Source: Pseudomonadota bacterium | GTDB lineage: Bacteria > Desulfobacterota > Desulfobacteria > Desulfobacterales > Desulfobacteraceae | DNA: 64,000 nucleotides | Reading direction: 5' to 3' | Assembly (NCBI GenBank): GCA_018821535.1 | Contig: JAHJLV010000060.1 | Location: 124,001 to 188,000 of the forward strand | Shown: positions 41,650 through 51,461 of the stretch, piece after piece | How positions within the stretch are numbered: the first letter of the stretch is position 1 | How the letters are laid out: every line of letters begins with the position of its first letter | Notes under the pieces: generated by a model | Told to the model about the DNA's origin: nothing | Databases searched by the model: none | Seen by the model: only the letters and a program-made list of their open reading frames with translations | Program-made: the position numbers and the translations under genes

Positions 41650-42629
41650 AAAAGAAGCTTTTTTTATTGCTGGCATTTTTCATGGGGATGGTATGTGTGA
41701 CAGTTGCCAATGCGCAAACACAGAATATCCAATTGAATTATCGGCTCAAATGGCTGTTTAATACCAGTGTTGCCGGAGATATCTGGGCAGATGTCAACGG
41801 GTATTTCAGTGCATCTGGATTGTCTGTAACCGTGAAAGAGGGCAGTCCTGAAAAAAACGCCATTAATGAGCTGGAGCTTGGGTATGCCGATTTTGGTGTG
41901 GCATCTGCAGATCAGGTGATCCGGGCCCTTGACAAGGGCGCGGATATTGTTGTTATTGCCCAGTTGTTTCAGATAAACCCCATGCAGTGGATTTACAGAA
42001 CAGACCAGCCAGAGATCAAAACACTTGCGGACCTTAAGGGGCGAAGCATCGGGATTACCTTTGGCGGCAATGATGAAACCATTATGAATGCGATTTTTGA
42101 AAAGGCGGGAATTACAAAAAGTGATGTCCGCATTTCCGGTGTCCGGTTTGATTTTACCCCTTTTTTAAGAAAAAAAGTGGATGTCTGGCCGGTATACCGC
42201 AACTCCCAGGGGGTGATTCTTCAAAATAAGCTGGCGCATGAAAAAGAGCAGGTTTATTTTTTTAATCCATCGGATTTCGGGGTGAATTTTGTGGCCAATT
42301 CTGTGGTGACTTCGGGTGGGCTGATAAAGAATCGTCCGGATATTGTTTCATTGTTCACAAAATCCTTGCTTTCCGCCTGGGAAGACGCCATGAATCCCTT
42401 AAATGAAAAAACTGTTCTTCGTGCAGTCAAGGCGTTTGATAAAGGGACGGATGATGACATCCTGCAACAGCAGCTGGAAGCCACACGGAATCTGATCAAG
42501 CCGGCCAAAGCCTTAAAAATCGGCACTATTGATGAGGGTGCCTGGAAACAGACAGAGCAGATCATGCTAAAAGAGCAGTTGATAAAAAATCCTGTTCATA
42601 TTGAAGGCCGCTTAAGACAGATAAACTGA
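41646..42629 (+). CDS. NMT1/THI5-like periplasmic substrate-binding protein
   Basis: 327 residues, GTG start behind AAAGGAGAT. Signal peptide MKKKLFLLLAFFMGMVCVTV to NAQ. The mature part fits the NMT1/THI5-like fold: YRLKWLFNTSVAGDIWADVN, VTVKEGSPEKNAINELELG, DFGVASADQVIRALDKGADI and LADLKGRSIGITFGGNDET. Family ligands include thiamine pyrimidines, riboflavin precursors, taurine and nitrate-like compounds. The YRLKW and GSPEKNAINEL words are like the pyrimidine-precursor binders, but no riboswitch precedes the operon, so the ligand stays open. Confidence 0.85.
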   Translation: MKKKLFLLLAFFMGMVCVTVANAQTQNIQLNYRLKWLFNTSVAGDIWADVNGYFSASGLSVTVKEGSPEKNAINELELGYADFGVASADQVIRALDKGADIVVIAQLFQINPMQWIYRTDQPEIKTLADLKGRSIGITFGGNDETIMNAIFEKAGITKSDVRISGVRFDFTPFLRKKVDVWPVYRNSQGVILQNKLAHEKEQVYFFNPSDFGVNFVANSVVTSGGLIKNRPDIVSLFTKSLLSAWEDAMNPLNEKTVLRAVKAFDKGTDDDILQQQLEATRNLIKPAKALKIGTIDEGAWKQTEQIMLKEQLIKNPVHIEGRLRQIN

Positions 42630-42633
42630 TTTT

Positions 42634-44874
42634 TTATTTTCGTCTTTCAATAAAAATCCCGTCAAAATTTTCCATATACGGCAGTTGTTTATACATTCCG
42701 CATCTTTGAATCATTACCGTGAAGGACAGGTCATGCGGCCATAAAGCATGGCCTTTTTCAAACATTTCAATGGCTTTGGACCATTCCTGCTTCAGATAGT
42801 ATGCATAGCCTTTATTGTAACAGTCTATGGAGGCTTTATGGTTGTCTTCCAATATTTGTTCCTTATCTGCGATCAGTTCATAGACCTTTTCCGGATTCTC
42901 CTTTCCCTTGACTTTTACTGCCCCGAGTTTTCTTAAGATAAAATGATCCTTTGCGGATTCGGCCGTGTTCTGACCGATAATAATCTGGGTGCCGTAGATT
43001 TTATTCAGGCCTTCAAGCCGGGAGCCCAGGTTCACATTATCGCCCATGATTCCATAGGAAAACCGGTATTTTGAGCCGATGTTTCCGATGAGCATTTCTC
43101 CGGTATTTACGCCGACCCTTGCGTATAAGGGCGGCAGAAAAGGATGGTCCCCCTTTCTCAATCTGGCTAAAAAGCGCTGCATGTCAAGGGCTGCCCTGCA
43201 GGCGTTGACGGCATGATCTTTTTCCAGCAATGGAGCGCCGAAAAGCGCCATGAGTTCGTCGCCGATATAATCCTTTAATGCGCCTTTGTATTTAAAAACA
43301 TACTGGGTCATTTCTTCAAAATACTGGCTCATGATTTCCACCACTTCCTGGGGGGTGCGTTTTTCTGAGATATTGGTAAAATTTTTCAAGTCACAGAACA
43401 GTACGGAAGCGGTTTTTACCTGGCCGCCCAGTTTCAGCAGATCTGGATTTTTTACAATATCTTCTACAAGATCATCGGCAACATAATTTGAAAAGGCTTT
43501 TTTTAGAAAAATCCGGTCTTTTTCGCTGAAATAAAATTTAAATAAGGAAAGAACAGAGAAATTCAGGCCCAGAATGATGAAAGAAAATAAGGGGGATAAA
43601 AAAATCTGCTTTTCCTGAAAAGCATAGATGCTGAACTGCCAGATACTGATGGAAAGAACCATGGAAAAAACAAGCGTCATCCAGGGCCGGGCCCAGACAA
43701 TGGTGAAGGTGGTAAGGATACCGAACACAAGAATGACACACAGTTCAAAACCCTGTATCCAGTCCGGACGGGTGATAAAATCTCCTTTTAAAATATTGTC
43801 TATGACTGTGGTGTGTATCTGGGCTCCCATGAGTGCTGCATCAAGGGGGGTGGCTTTTAAATCTTTGAGCCCGGCAGCTGATGTCCCGACAATGGCAATA
43901 TTTCCCTGCAGGCTTTGGGGCGGTATTTTGTCTTCCAGGAAAAGGGCGGCAGAGATGGTTTTAAACTGATTGCCTTCTCCTCTGTAGTGCACATAAAAAC
44001 GGCCGTTTTCATCAAGGGGTATGGTGGAGGGTCCGATTCTCATATTTTCAATGCCGCCTGATGTTACCCGGATGGCCACCTGGGGGTTGCCAAGGGCAGA
44101 TAACAGGGTTGCCAGGGAAAGATTGGGATAGATTTTCTTGTTCCAGATCAGCAGCAGCGGCGTGGCCCTTAAAATGCCGTCCTGATCCGGAGATGTATTG
44201 AAAAAGCCTGTATTCACAGCGCTTTTGCTTAAACTGTCCAGCGGCGGGATAACCCCTTGGGCGGTTTTGAGGCACTGGGAAATAGTTTTTGCGTCCGGAG
44301 TCTGAATAATGATCGGGTTCAATGGCTTTATCAAGGGATTGATCACAGGTTCCGGGGTCATATTTTTTATGTTTTCTGAAAAATCAAAGGCATACCCCAA
44401 AACAAAATTGCCGTTTGATAATGTCCGGGCAAGCACAATATCATTGTCCTTGAGTTCTTCGGGCAGCGGCTCTGCAATAAAGGAACTGCCGGAATCGATT
44501 TGATCCTGAAAATAGGTTTTCATGGACTGATCTATCGCCTTCAGCGAAGTTCTGTCCGGTTCTGCAAAAAGAATATCCAGGCCGATGGATGCCACACCGG
44601 CCTGTTGTATTTTCTCCAGAAGCCGGCTGATGAGGTACCTTGGCCAGGGCCACTGTCCAAATGCGTCCAGGCTTTGTTCGTCAATATCAACAACAATAGG
44701 AATGCCGGTTTGATCCGGTTGATGGCAGGACTGTATCTGGATATCGTATATTTTATTGTCCATGTATTTTAAAAACATGGGCTTTTTGAGATAGAGTCCT
44801 GTTGCGATCAATGTAAGCAGAAAACCGGTCAGAACCAACGGCAGTTTGTTCTTTATAGCAGGGTTTTTAAACAT
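42634..44874 (-). CDS. CHASE2-domain adenylate/guanylate cyclase
   Basis: 746 residues. N-terminal membrane helix, extracytoplasmic CHASE2 sensor (about 35-365; GIPIVVDIDEQSLDAFGQWP and IGLDILFAEPDRT), three closely spaced helices (about 370-450), and a class III cyclase domain (about 480-660; LFCDLKNFTNISEKRTPQE, YIGDELMALFG and RVGVNTGEMLIGNIGSKYR). The tail (about 675-740) is helical and TPR-like. The metal-binding aspartates D in CDLKNF and D in GDELM are present. It makes cAMP or cGMP in response to an external signal. It starts 380 bp from the divergent FecR/RTX gene, a pairing also seen for plain FecR proteins. Confidence 0.9.
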   Translation of the reverse strand: MFKNPAIKNKLPLVLTGFLLTLIATGLYLKKPMFLKYMDNKIYDIQIQSCHQPDQTGIPIVVDIDEQSLDAFGQWPWPRYLISRLLEKIQQAGVASIGLDILFAEPDRTSLKAIDQSMKTYFQDQIDSGSSFIAEPLPEELKDNDIVLARTLSNGNFVLGYAFDFSENIKNMTPEPVINPLIKPLNPIIIQTPDAKTISQCLKTAQGVIPPLDSLSKSAVNTGFFNTSPDQDGILRATPLLLIWNKKIYPNLSLATLLSALGNPQVAIRVTSGGIENMRIGPSTIPLDENGRFYVHYRGEGNQFKTISAALFLEDKIPPQSLQGNIAIVGTSAAGLKDLKATPLDAALMGAQIHTTVIDNILKGDFITRPDWIQGFELCVILVFGILTTFTIVWARPWMTLVFSMVLSISIWQFSIYAFQEKQIFLSPLFSFIILGLNFSVLSLFKFYFSEKDRIFLKKAFSNYVADDLVEDIVKNPDLLKLGGQVKTASVLFCDLKNFTNISEKRTPQEVVEIMSQYFEEMTQYVFKYKGALKDYIGDELMALFGAPLLEKDHAVNACRAALDMQRFLARLRKGDHPFLPPLYARVGVNTGEMLIGNIGSKYRFSYGIMGDNVNLGSRLEGLNKIYGTQIIIGQNTAESAKDHFILRKLGAVKVKGKENPEKVYELIADKEQILEDNHKASIDCYNKGYAYYLKQEWSKAIEMFEKGHALWPHDLSFTVMIQRCGMYKQLPYMENFDGIFIERRK

Positions 44875-45259
44875 TGAAGATAAAACCTTTTGATTTCAGG
44901 GTAATTTTATGTGAAGGATATTTTAGGGTGGGGATATAAATGAAGTCAATCTTTATTTTCAGAATGGAAATCCTTCTTTTCCGGTTTGAAATTATGATAT
45001 TTATGGTGGACGCATAACTTTTGAAAAGTAAAAAAATAATTAGATTGCGTAAAATATTTCACAATATGGGAATTAATTGAAATATTTTTTGTTTTTTTAA
45101 TCTGGACAGACCTTCTTTTTTTTATAAATTGTCTTGAAAAACAGGGGATTATGCGCCATAGTAAATCTTCATACTAAAAATAGGCATAAAGATTGCATTG
45201 TTTTCTGCATTGTGTATATAACAGGTTAGAAATATTAAATAATAATTTAGGATATGCTT
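44875..45259. other. 385-bp AT-rich divergent promoter region
   Basis: No gene seen. For the FecR/RTX operon a promoter candidate is TTGCAT (45193-45198) with TATATA (45215-45220; 16 bp) or TATAAC (45217-45222; 18 bp). A T-rich stretch at 45073-45125 could be an UP-like or bending element. No promoter for the cyclase gene was resolved. Confidence 0.4.
45193..45222 (+). promoter_or_regulatory. Candidate promoter of the type I secretion operon
   Basis: TTGCAT, then TATATAAC 16 bp downstream. The transcript would start near 45228 with a 30-nt leader ending in AGGA (45249-45252) before ATG 45260. The -10 is good and the -35 has one mismatch. Confidence 0.45.
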
Positions 45260-46690
45260 ATGTCTGAAAAAATGAATTCCGAACCCGTAGGAAAGATTGT
45301 TGTTCTTTCCGGGAGTGCAACCGCCCTGTCCTCAGAAGGTACCAGGCCTCTGGAAATGGGAAGTCCGATATATCAGAATGATATTGTCAAAACAGATTCC
45401 GGAAGTCAGCTTCAGGTAAAATTTATTGATAATACGCAGGTTTCCCAGGCTGAAAACAGCACATTAAAAATTGACAGTGTTGTTTATAATCCGGATACGG
45501 CGGATAATTCAAATCTTTTGCTGGACATGATGAAAGGTACGTTTAGAACCATATCCGGTGAAATTACAAAAGACAGCCCCACGCATTTCATGCTTAAATC
45601 TCCCCAGGGAACCATTGGTATCCGGGGAACGATTGTTGCCAGTCAGGTAACCGATCTGTTTGAAAAGCACGGAGTTGAAGAATTGACTCCCGGAAAAATT
45701 GTGGTTATTGAAGATCATTTTGGAAATATCCGCATCTTTAATGTCCCCATGCAGCTGGTTGAGTTTTATTCGGGCAAACCGGTGAGTGAAGTTCGCGAAT
45801 TATTACTGGACGAACTGGAGGAATTCCAGGGACAGGCCCCGCTGAGTCAGGATGGAACAGATTCCGGAGATACTCCTCTTGGATATACAGCGCCTGAAGA
45901 TTCTTTTACAGGAATAGAATCAAGCAGCAGCATTGTGCCTTCTGATTTCGGACTAACTGGAAATATGGTTGTCAGGTTTAATTCCGGTGCAGATCTTCTG
46001 GGTATTTTTGACAGCCTGGAAGATGTTCCCGGATATGAAGACAATGCAGGATCAGATGATCCGGGTGACTTTGAAGACTTTCAGGGCTCCAATGATAATA
46101 CCGGTTTTGACATTGTGGAGGATTCAGATTCAGGTGTTGTTACCCATCAGGGAACAGAAGGAGATGACACTCTGACAGGGTCATTGTCAAGCGATATCAT
46201 GATCGGCCGTCAGGGTAATGACATGCTTGATGGCAGGGGGGGCTCCGATGTCCTTTATGGCGGTGCCGGTGATGATATTCTTTCGATAGATGCAGATACC
46301 TTTTTGCAGGTTGACGGTGGCGCAGGCACAGATACGCTGACGTTTCAGTATACGGTGGCAGATGAAAACAATCTGGTGAATGTTGATTTGACTCAGAAGG
46401 CAAATGACATGATACAGGGAATAGAAAGAATTGATTTGCTTGAAGGTCAGTCAGATACCCACCTGACCTTGAGTATAAACGATATTCTGGATATGAGTGA
46501 TACCACAGACCGATTAATTATTGATGGCGATCAGGGCGATTCTGTAACCATTACAGATGGCTCCTGGAGTCCGCCGATAGGATCATCAGAAGACTCCTAC
46601 GTGACATATTATGCCTTTGGATATGGCGGAACCCTGGCTTTACAGGTGGATGCTGATATTAATGTAAATATTAACAGTATGGTGTTCTAA
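45260..46690 (+). CDS. Secreted FecR-domain protein with RTX calcium repeats
   Basis: About 476 residues. The N-terminal 160 residues are FecR-like and close to the retention-module style of type I-secreted adhesins (KIVVLSGSATALSSEGTRPL, SQLQVKFIDNTQVSQAENST and GTIGIRGTIVAS). An acidic D/S/G-rich linker (about 190-300) follows. Then come RTX nonapeptides (GTEGDDTLTG, GRQGNDMLDGRGGSDVLYG and GAGDDIL) and a C-terminal domain ending in short aliphatic residues (NINSMVF), the usual uncleaved type I signal. There is no Sec signal peptide. ATG 45260 fits AGGA at 45249; ATG 45254 is too close to it. Its three exporter genes follow directly. Confidence 0.82.
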   Translation: MSEKMNSEPVGKIVVLSGSATALSSEGTRPLEMGSPIYQNDIVKTDSGSQLQVKFIDNTQVSQAENSTLKIDSVVYNPDTADNSNLLLDMMKGTFRTISGEITKDSPTHFMLKSPQGTIGIRGTIVASQVTDLFEKHGVEELTPGKIVVIEDHFGNIRIFNVPMQLVEFYSGKPVSEVRELLLDELEEFQGQAPLSQDGTDSGDTPLGYTAPEDSFTGIESSSSIVPSDFGLTGNMVVRFNSGADLLGIFDSLEDVPGYEDNAGSDDPGDFEDFQGSNDNTGFDIVEDSDSGVVTHQGTEGDDTLTGSLSSDIMIGRQGNDMLDGRGGSDVLYGGAGDDILSIDADTFLQVDGGAGTDTLTFQYTVADENNLVNVDLTQKANDMIQGIERIDLLEGQSDTHLTLSINDILDMSDTTDRLIIDGDQGDSVTITDGSWSPPIGSSEDSYVTYYAFGYGGTLALQVDADINVNINSMVF

Positions 46691-48042
46691 TGTGTTGTAT
46701 GAAGAAATTAAACTTAATTATTCCCCTGGTGATGGTGTTCTCAGTGGTGATGTTTTCAAATGCAGCAGCAGATGATAATACGGCATTAACGTTAAGGGAA
46801 GCGGTGACGAAAGCAATTCGGACGCATCCTTCCATCCAGGCTGAAAAAATGGTGTATCTGGCTCAGAAAGAAGCTGTCAGCAATGCCAGATCAGGATTTT
46901 TTCCCTCAATTGATTTTTCTGCAGATGCAGGGTATGAGGATGTCCATAATTCATTAACCCGGAATCGCCAGCTCAGCGGGCTGGATGATGATAATGACAG
47001 GGGAATGTGGTATCATACCCAGACCTTGAGCCTTACTCAGCTGCTGTATGATGGATCTTTTACAAAAAGCAGATATGACGCCCAGAACCACAGGCTCAGG
47101 GCTGCCCGGATTCTGGCTGACGGATCAGCTGACCAGATTGCGCTTGAGGTCATTGAAAATTATATGAACATTCTTCGGGCCCGAAAAATTATTCGTTTTG
47201 CAAAAGAAAATATTGTCCGGCTCAAGGACTTGAGAAATACCACCCGTATGCGTCTGGAAAAAGGAAAGGGAACCGTCACTGATGTTGACAGGGTTCAGCT
47301 GACGTTGTCTGATTCCAGAGCTGTACTGGAAAATTATCAGGGGATTTTACAAAATGCAGGGGACCGGTTTTCCCTGCTCACCGGGGCAAATGCAAACCTG
47401 ATTACCCGCCAGACAGGTAAAATCAAACTCCCTTTTGAAACTGTTGAAAAAGCTGTGGATCAGGCAAGGGAAAAAAACAAGAGCCTTCTTGTTGCCCGTG
47501 CGAATATTTTTCAGAAAGAATCTGATTTAAAAACATCCAAAGCCGCGTATCATCCTAAAGTAAATTTAATTGCCCAGGCAACGCGGGAAGAGAATATTGA
47601 GGGGCTGGAGGATGTGGATACCACTGTTGCAGGGTTGGTCCGTGTAAAATATAATCTTTTTAAAGGCGGTGGGGACAGAGCAACAATTTTCAGAAATGCC
47701 AGCCTTCTTTCCGAGGCCAGACTAAGGGAAAAGGAATTGATGCTGAATGTTGAAGCAAATGTAAGGGTTGAGTTTAATAATATGTACACGGCAAATCGTC
47801 AGATTCCTTTTCTGGAAGAGAAAGTGGGACAGAATATCAAGGTTCTGGAAAGTTATGAAGAACAGTTCCTTGTGGACAAACGGGATATCATGGATGTGAT
47901 TGAAGCACAGAAAATGATGTTTACCTTTCAGGCAGCGCTTGAAAATATGGAAACTGAAAAGAAACTGGCGCAGTTCAGAATTTTATCAATTACCGGCCAG
48001 TTGTTTGAAATCCTTGGTATTGAATTCAATCCGGAAATCTAG
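46690..48042 (+). CDS. TolC-family outer membrane efflux protein
   Basis: 450 residues with a signal peptide (LNLIIPLVMVFSVVMFSNAA) and two repeated TolC halves of long coiled-coil helices (LTLREAVTKAIRTHPSIQAE and TTRMRLEKGKGTVTDVDRVQ; the second half opens with VDQAREKNKSLLVARANI). It is the outer-membrane channel of the secretion system. The start overlaps the FecR/RTX stop by one base (TAATG), so it is translationally coupled; an in-frame ATG at 46699 is possible. Confidence 0.92.
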   Translation: MCCMKKLNLIIPLVMVFSVVMFSNAAADDNTALTLREAVTKAIRTHPSIQAEKMVYLAQKEAVSNARSGFFPSIDFSADAGYEDVHNSLTRNRQLSGLDDDNDRGMWYHTQTLSLTQLLYDGSFTKSRYDAQNHRLRAARILADGSADQIALEVIENYMNILRARKIIRFAKENIVRLKDLRNTTRMRLEKGKGTVTDVDRVQLTLSDSRAVLENYQGILQNAGDRFSLLTGANANLITRQTGKIKLPFETVEKAVDQAREKNKSLLVARANIFQKESDLKTSKAAYHPKVNLIAQATREENIEGLEDVDTTVAGLVRVKYNLFKGGGDRATIFRNASLLSEARLREKELMLNVEANVRVEFNNMYTANRQIPFLEEKVGQNIKVLESYEEQFLVDKRDIMDVIEAQKMMFTFQAALENMETEKKLAQFRILSITGQLFEILGIEFNPEI

Positions 48043-48054
48043 GAATTTTTTTGC

Positions 48055-50172
48055 ATGGGTGTTCATGATCACCTGGTATCCTGTCTTGTTTATTTAACAA
48101 GGTATTTTGAAAATCCGTATTCTGAAGATGTTATCAGAGCGGGGCTTTCCTTGACATCAGAACAGCTTGGCATTTCAGATTTTGCCGACGCTTCTGCAAA
48201 AGTGGGACTTCTATCCAGAATCGAAAAAAGACCCCTGTCACGGCTGGGACCGGATCAGTTGCCCGCAGTATTGATTTTAAAAGATGAAAAAGCCTGTGTC
48301 CTTGTTCAAAAAAAAACCCCTGTTCTTTATAAAGTGTATTTGCCTGATCAAAGCGCCGAGATTGACATATCCTTTCGGGATCTTGATACCCAATATACCG
48401 GTCAGACAGTTTTTGTTTCAAAAATAGTCAAGCCCCAGAAAACGGTTGATGCGCCGGAAAAAAATGCATCCTGGCCAGTATGGTTTTTTGCAGCCTTTTC
48501 GCCCCACTGGTGGACCTACAGCCAGGTGATGATTGCAGCGTTTATGATTAATATTTTTGCCCTGGCAAGCCCTTTATTTATCATGAACGTCTATGACAGA
48601 GTGCTGCCCAATAATTCCATTTCCAGCCTGTGGGTCATGGTCACCGGCGTTCTGATCGTATTCGGGTTTGATTTCCTGTTAAAAAATCTGCGCAGTTTTT
48701 TTATTGATCATGCAGGCCGAAAGGTTGATCTGCATCTGGCAAACCAGGTGGTAGACAAGGTTCTGGATTTGCGCATCGCAGACAAACCTGTTTCTTCGGG
48801 GGAATATGCCAACCTGTTAAGAGAACTTGAGTCTCTCAGGGATTTTTTCACTTCCGCCAGTTTGATGAGCATTATTGATCTGCCATTTGTATTTATATAT
48901 ATACTGGTATTTTATATTATTGCAGGGCCGCTGGCCTTTGTGCTGATCACCACGTTGGGACTGATAATTGCCCTGGGCCTTTTATTCCATTTTCCGCTTC
49001 AAAAATCAGTATTTCAATCCTATCATGACGGTCATAGAAAGCATTCCATTCTGGTGGAAATGGTTGCAAACCTTGAAATAATAAAAACCCTTCGTGCCGA
49101 AGGCCGTTTCAGGAAAAGCTGGAGAGATGCGATTTTATCAAGTTCTGAATCTGGTGCCCGTTCACGGTTTTTATCCCAGTTTGTTGTCAATTCAGCATCG
49201 CTGATTCAGCAGCTGGCGTATATCAGCATTGTGGTCTGCGGCGTATATCTGATTCAGGACAATAAAATTACCACGGGTGCACTGATCGCCTGTGTTATTT
49301 TAAACGGCAGGGCCATGGCGCCCCTTGCACAGATTACCATGCTGCTCACCAGGCTTCACCATTCCTATTCATCCCTGAAGGGGTTGACCCGGTTGATGGC
49401 CAAGCCGGTGGAACGTCCTGAGGACACCCGTTTTCTGCACCGTCCGGAATTAAAGCCGAAAATTGAATTCAAAAATGTGAAGTTTTCTTATCCAGGCGGC
49501 CAGATAGCGGCATTGTCAAATATGAGTTTTATGATTAATCCCGGAGAAAAAGTAGGCATTATCGGGCGTTCCGGCTCAGGGAAAACCACCATCGGTAAAT
49601 TGATACTTGGGCTTTATCCGCTGACCAGCGGATCCATCCGTGTGGATTCAACGGATATTCAACAGATTGATCCGGTTGACCTGCGTCGGATTGCCGGCGT
49701 GGTAACCCAGGATGTTGCCCTTTTTCAGGGAACTGTAAGAGAAAATATCCTCCTTGCAGCACCCAGGACAAGCGATGAGCATCTGCTGGAAATTGCCCGT
49801 ATCGCCGGAGTGGATGATTTTATCAGACATCATCCTTCAGGGTATGACCTTCGGGTCAGTGAACGGGGTGAAGGCCTTTCCGGCGGACAGCGACAGGCCA
49901 TAGGGATTGCCCGGGCACTGATCAATGATCCCGGGCTTTTAATTATGGATGAACCGACCAGCGCCATGGACAACTCGTCTGAGCTCCTTCTTAAAAAACG
50001 TTTGGAACCACATCTTGAAAACCGGACCCTGGTATTGATCACACATCGCATGTCGCTGTTGACTCTGGTTGACAGGCTTATTGTTGTGGATATGGGCAAG
50101 GTGGTTGCAGACGGTCCCAAAGAGATTGTGCTTCAGAATCTTTCACAAAACAGAATCAGGGTTGAAACATGA
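48055..50172 (+). CDS. Type I secretion ABC transporter, LapB type
   Basis: 705 residues. The N-terminal 125 residues are a C39-like domain without the catalytic cysteine (CLVYLTRYFENPYSEDVIRA), which binds the substrate. Six membrane helices (about 160-430) follow. The nucleotide-binding domain has Walker A GRSGSGKTT, signature LSGGQRQAIGIARAL, Walker B LLIMDEPTSAMD and the H-loop THRMS. It drives one-step export of the RTX protein from the cytoplasm. Start ATG 48055 with AGGAAT; the stop overlaps the HlyD-type gene by 4 bp (ATGA). Confidence 0.94.
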   Translation: MGVHDHLVSCLVYLTRYFENPYSEDVIRAGLSLTSEQLGISDFADASAKVGLLSRIEKRPLSRLGPDQLPAVLILKDEKACVLVQKKTPVLYKVYLPDQSAEIDISFRDLDTQYTGQTVFVSKIVKPQKTVDAPEKNASWPVWFFAAFSPHWWTYSQVMIAAFMINIFALASPLFIMNVYDRVLPNNSISSLWVMVTGVLIVFGFDFLLKNLRSFFIDHAGRKVDLHLANQVVDKVLDLRIADKPVSSGEYANLLRELESLRDFFTSASLMSIIDLPFVFIYILVFYIIAGPLAFVLITTLGLIIALGLLFHFPLQKSVFQSYHDGHRKHSILVEMVANLEIIKTLRAEGRFRKSWRDAILSSSESGARSRFLSQFVVNSASLIQQLAYISIVVCGVYLIQDNKITTGALIACVILNGRAMAPLAQITMLLTRLHHSYSSLKGLTRLMAKPVERPEDTRFLHRPELKPKIEFKNVKFSYPGGQIAALSNMSFMINPGEKVGIIGRSGSGKTTIGKLILGLYPLTSGSIRVDSTDIQQIDPVDLRRIAGVVTQDVALFQGTVRENILLAAPRTSDEHLLEIARIAGVDDFIRHHPSGYDLRVSERGEGLSGGQRQAIGIARALINDPGLLIMDEPTSAMDNSSELLLKKRLEPHLENRTLVLITHRMSLLTLVDRLIVVDMGKVVADGPKEIVLQNLSQNRIRVET

Positions 50173-51452
50173 TGAATGACATTCAACAGAACACAAATTA
50201 CCTGTTTGCCAATTTGCTGCTTCTGGCGATTCTGGCATTTTTTGCAGCAGCGATTTACTGGGCGTCCCAGGCCCGCCTGGATGAGGTTGTAAGGGGTATG
50301 GGCAGGGTGACACCCTCAACTCAGATCAAGATCATCCAGAATTTTGAAGGTGGTATTCTTTCTCAGGTTCTGGTTAAGGAAGGACAGGAAATAGAAAAAG
50401 ATCAGATTTTGATGCAGCTTGATCAGACCGTATTTCATGCGGGTGTGAAAGAAAGCCTGTCGGAAAAATACGGGCTGGAAGCCAGCATTGCCCGTTTGAT
50501 GGCAGAATTTTCAAATCAGGAGATTGTATTTCCTGAACATTTATATAAATTAAAGCCTCACCTCATTGAACAGGAGATGTCTTTAATGCAGTCGCGCAAA
50601 GCGCGTCTCCAGGCTGATATTGATATTGAAAATCAGAATCATGAAAAATATCTGCTGGATATCAAGGAAAAAATAAATCAGAACAGGCATCTTGGGATTG
50701 ACTTGAGAATTGCCAGAGAGAAGCATTCAATTTTGCAACCGCTGGTTGAAAAACAGTTTGCTTCAAAAATGGAGCTGTTGGATTTAGAGCGGCAGATAAA
50801 TGAACTGGAATCGAGAATTGAAGACAATAATAATCAGATTCCAAAGATAGAAGCGGCCATCGAGACAACAAGAAGCAAAATAAACAGTTTAAAGAAAAAT
50901 TATTCCAGTGCGGTATTAACGGAATTGTCTGACAAGAAAAGCAGGCTGGAGCAGCTGGAACAGATTTTTCCTGCGATTCAGGACCGGTTTGAGCGTACCA
51001 GCATTCGATCTCCTGTGTCCGGTCTGGTGAAGCGAATTTTTGTTCATACTGTAGGCGCTGTTATCTCACCGGGCGAACCGCTTATTGAGGTGGTTCCGGA
51101 AAAAGACGAGCTGTTAGTGGAAGCCAGGATATTGCCCAAGGATATTGCCTTTATTCACCCTGGTCAAAAGGTAAATGTCAAAATTACCGCGTATGATTTT
51201 TCAATTTATGGCGGATTAAATGGGCAACTTGAACATATCAGTGCGGATGCCTTTGTTGCTGAAGAAGGCTACAGTTATTTTCTGACCCGTGTCAAGCTGG
51301 CTGCCGACCATCTGGTCTATAAAGGGAATCGGCTTCCTGTCATGGCCGGAATGGATTGTCAGGTGGATATTCTCAGCGGCAGCAAAACGGTTATGGATTA
51401 TATGCTTAAACCGATTTTAAAAGCCAGGCATACAGCGCTCACAGAACCATGA
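50169..51452 (+). CDS. HlyD-family membrane fusion protein
   Basis: 427 residues: one membrane helix (NYLFANLLLLAILAFFAAAI), a lipoyl-like half (IIQNFEGGILSQVLVKEGQE), long coiled-coil hairpin (about 100-260), the second lipoyl half (RTSIRSPVSGLVKRIFVHTV) and a beta-barrel domain (about 290-400). It bridges the inner-membrane ABC transporter to the TolC-type channel. With the preceding two genes it completes the secretion machine. Confidence 0.94.
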   Translation: MMNDIQQNTNYLFANLLLLAILAFFAAAIYWASQARLDEVVRGMGRVTPSTQIKIIQNFEGGILSQVLVKEGQEIEKDQILMQLDQTVFHAGVKESLSEKYGLEASIARLMAEFSNQEIVFPEHLYKLKPHLIEQEMSLMQSRKARLQADIDIENQNHEKYLLDIKEKINQNRHLGIDLRIAREKHSILQPLVEKQFASKMELLDLERQINELESRIEDNNNQIPKIEAAIETTRSKINSLKKNYSSAVLTELSDKKSRLEQLEQIFPAIQDRFERTSIRSPVSGLVKRIFVHTVGAVISPGEPLIEVVPEKDELLVEARILPKDIAFIHPGQKVNVKITAYDFSIYGGLNGQLEHISADAFVAEEGYSYFLTRVKLAADHLVYKGNRLPVMAGMDCQVDILSGSKTVMDYMLKPILKARHTALTEP

Positions 51453-51461
51453 TCTGCAGGG

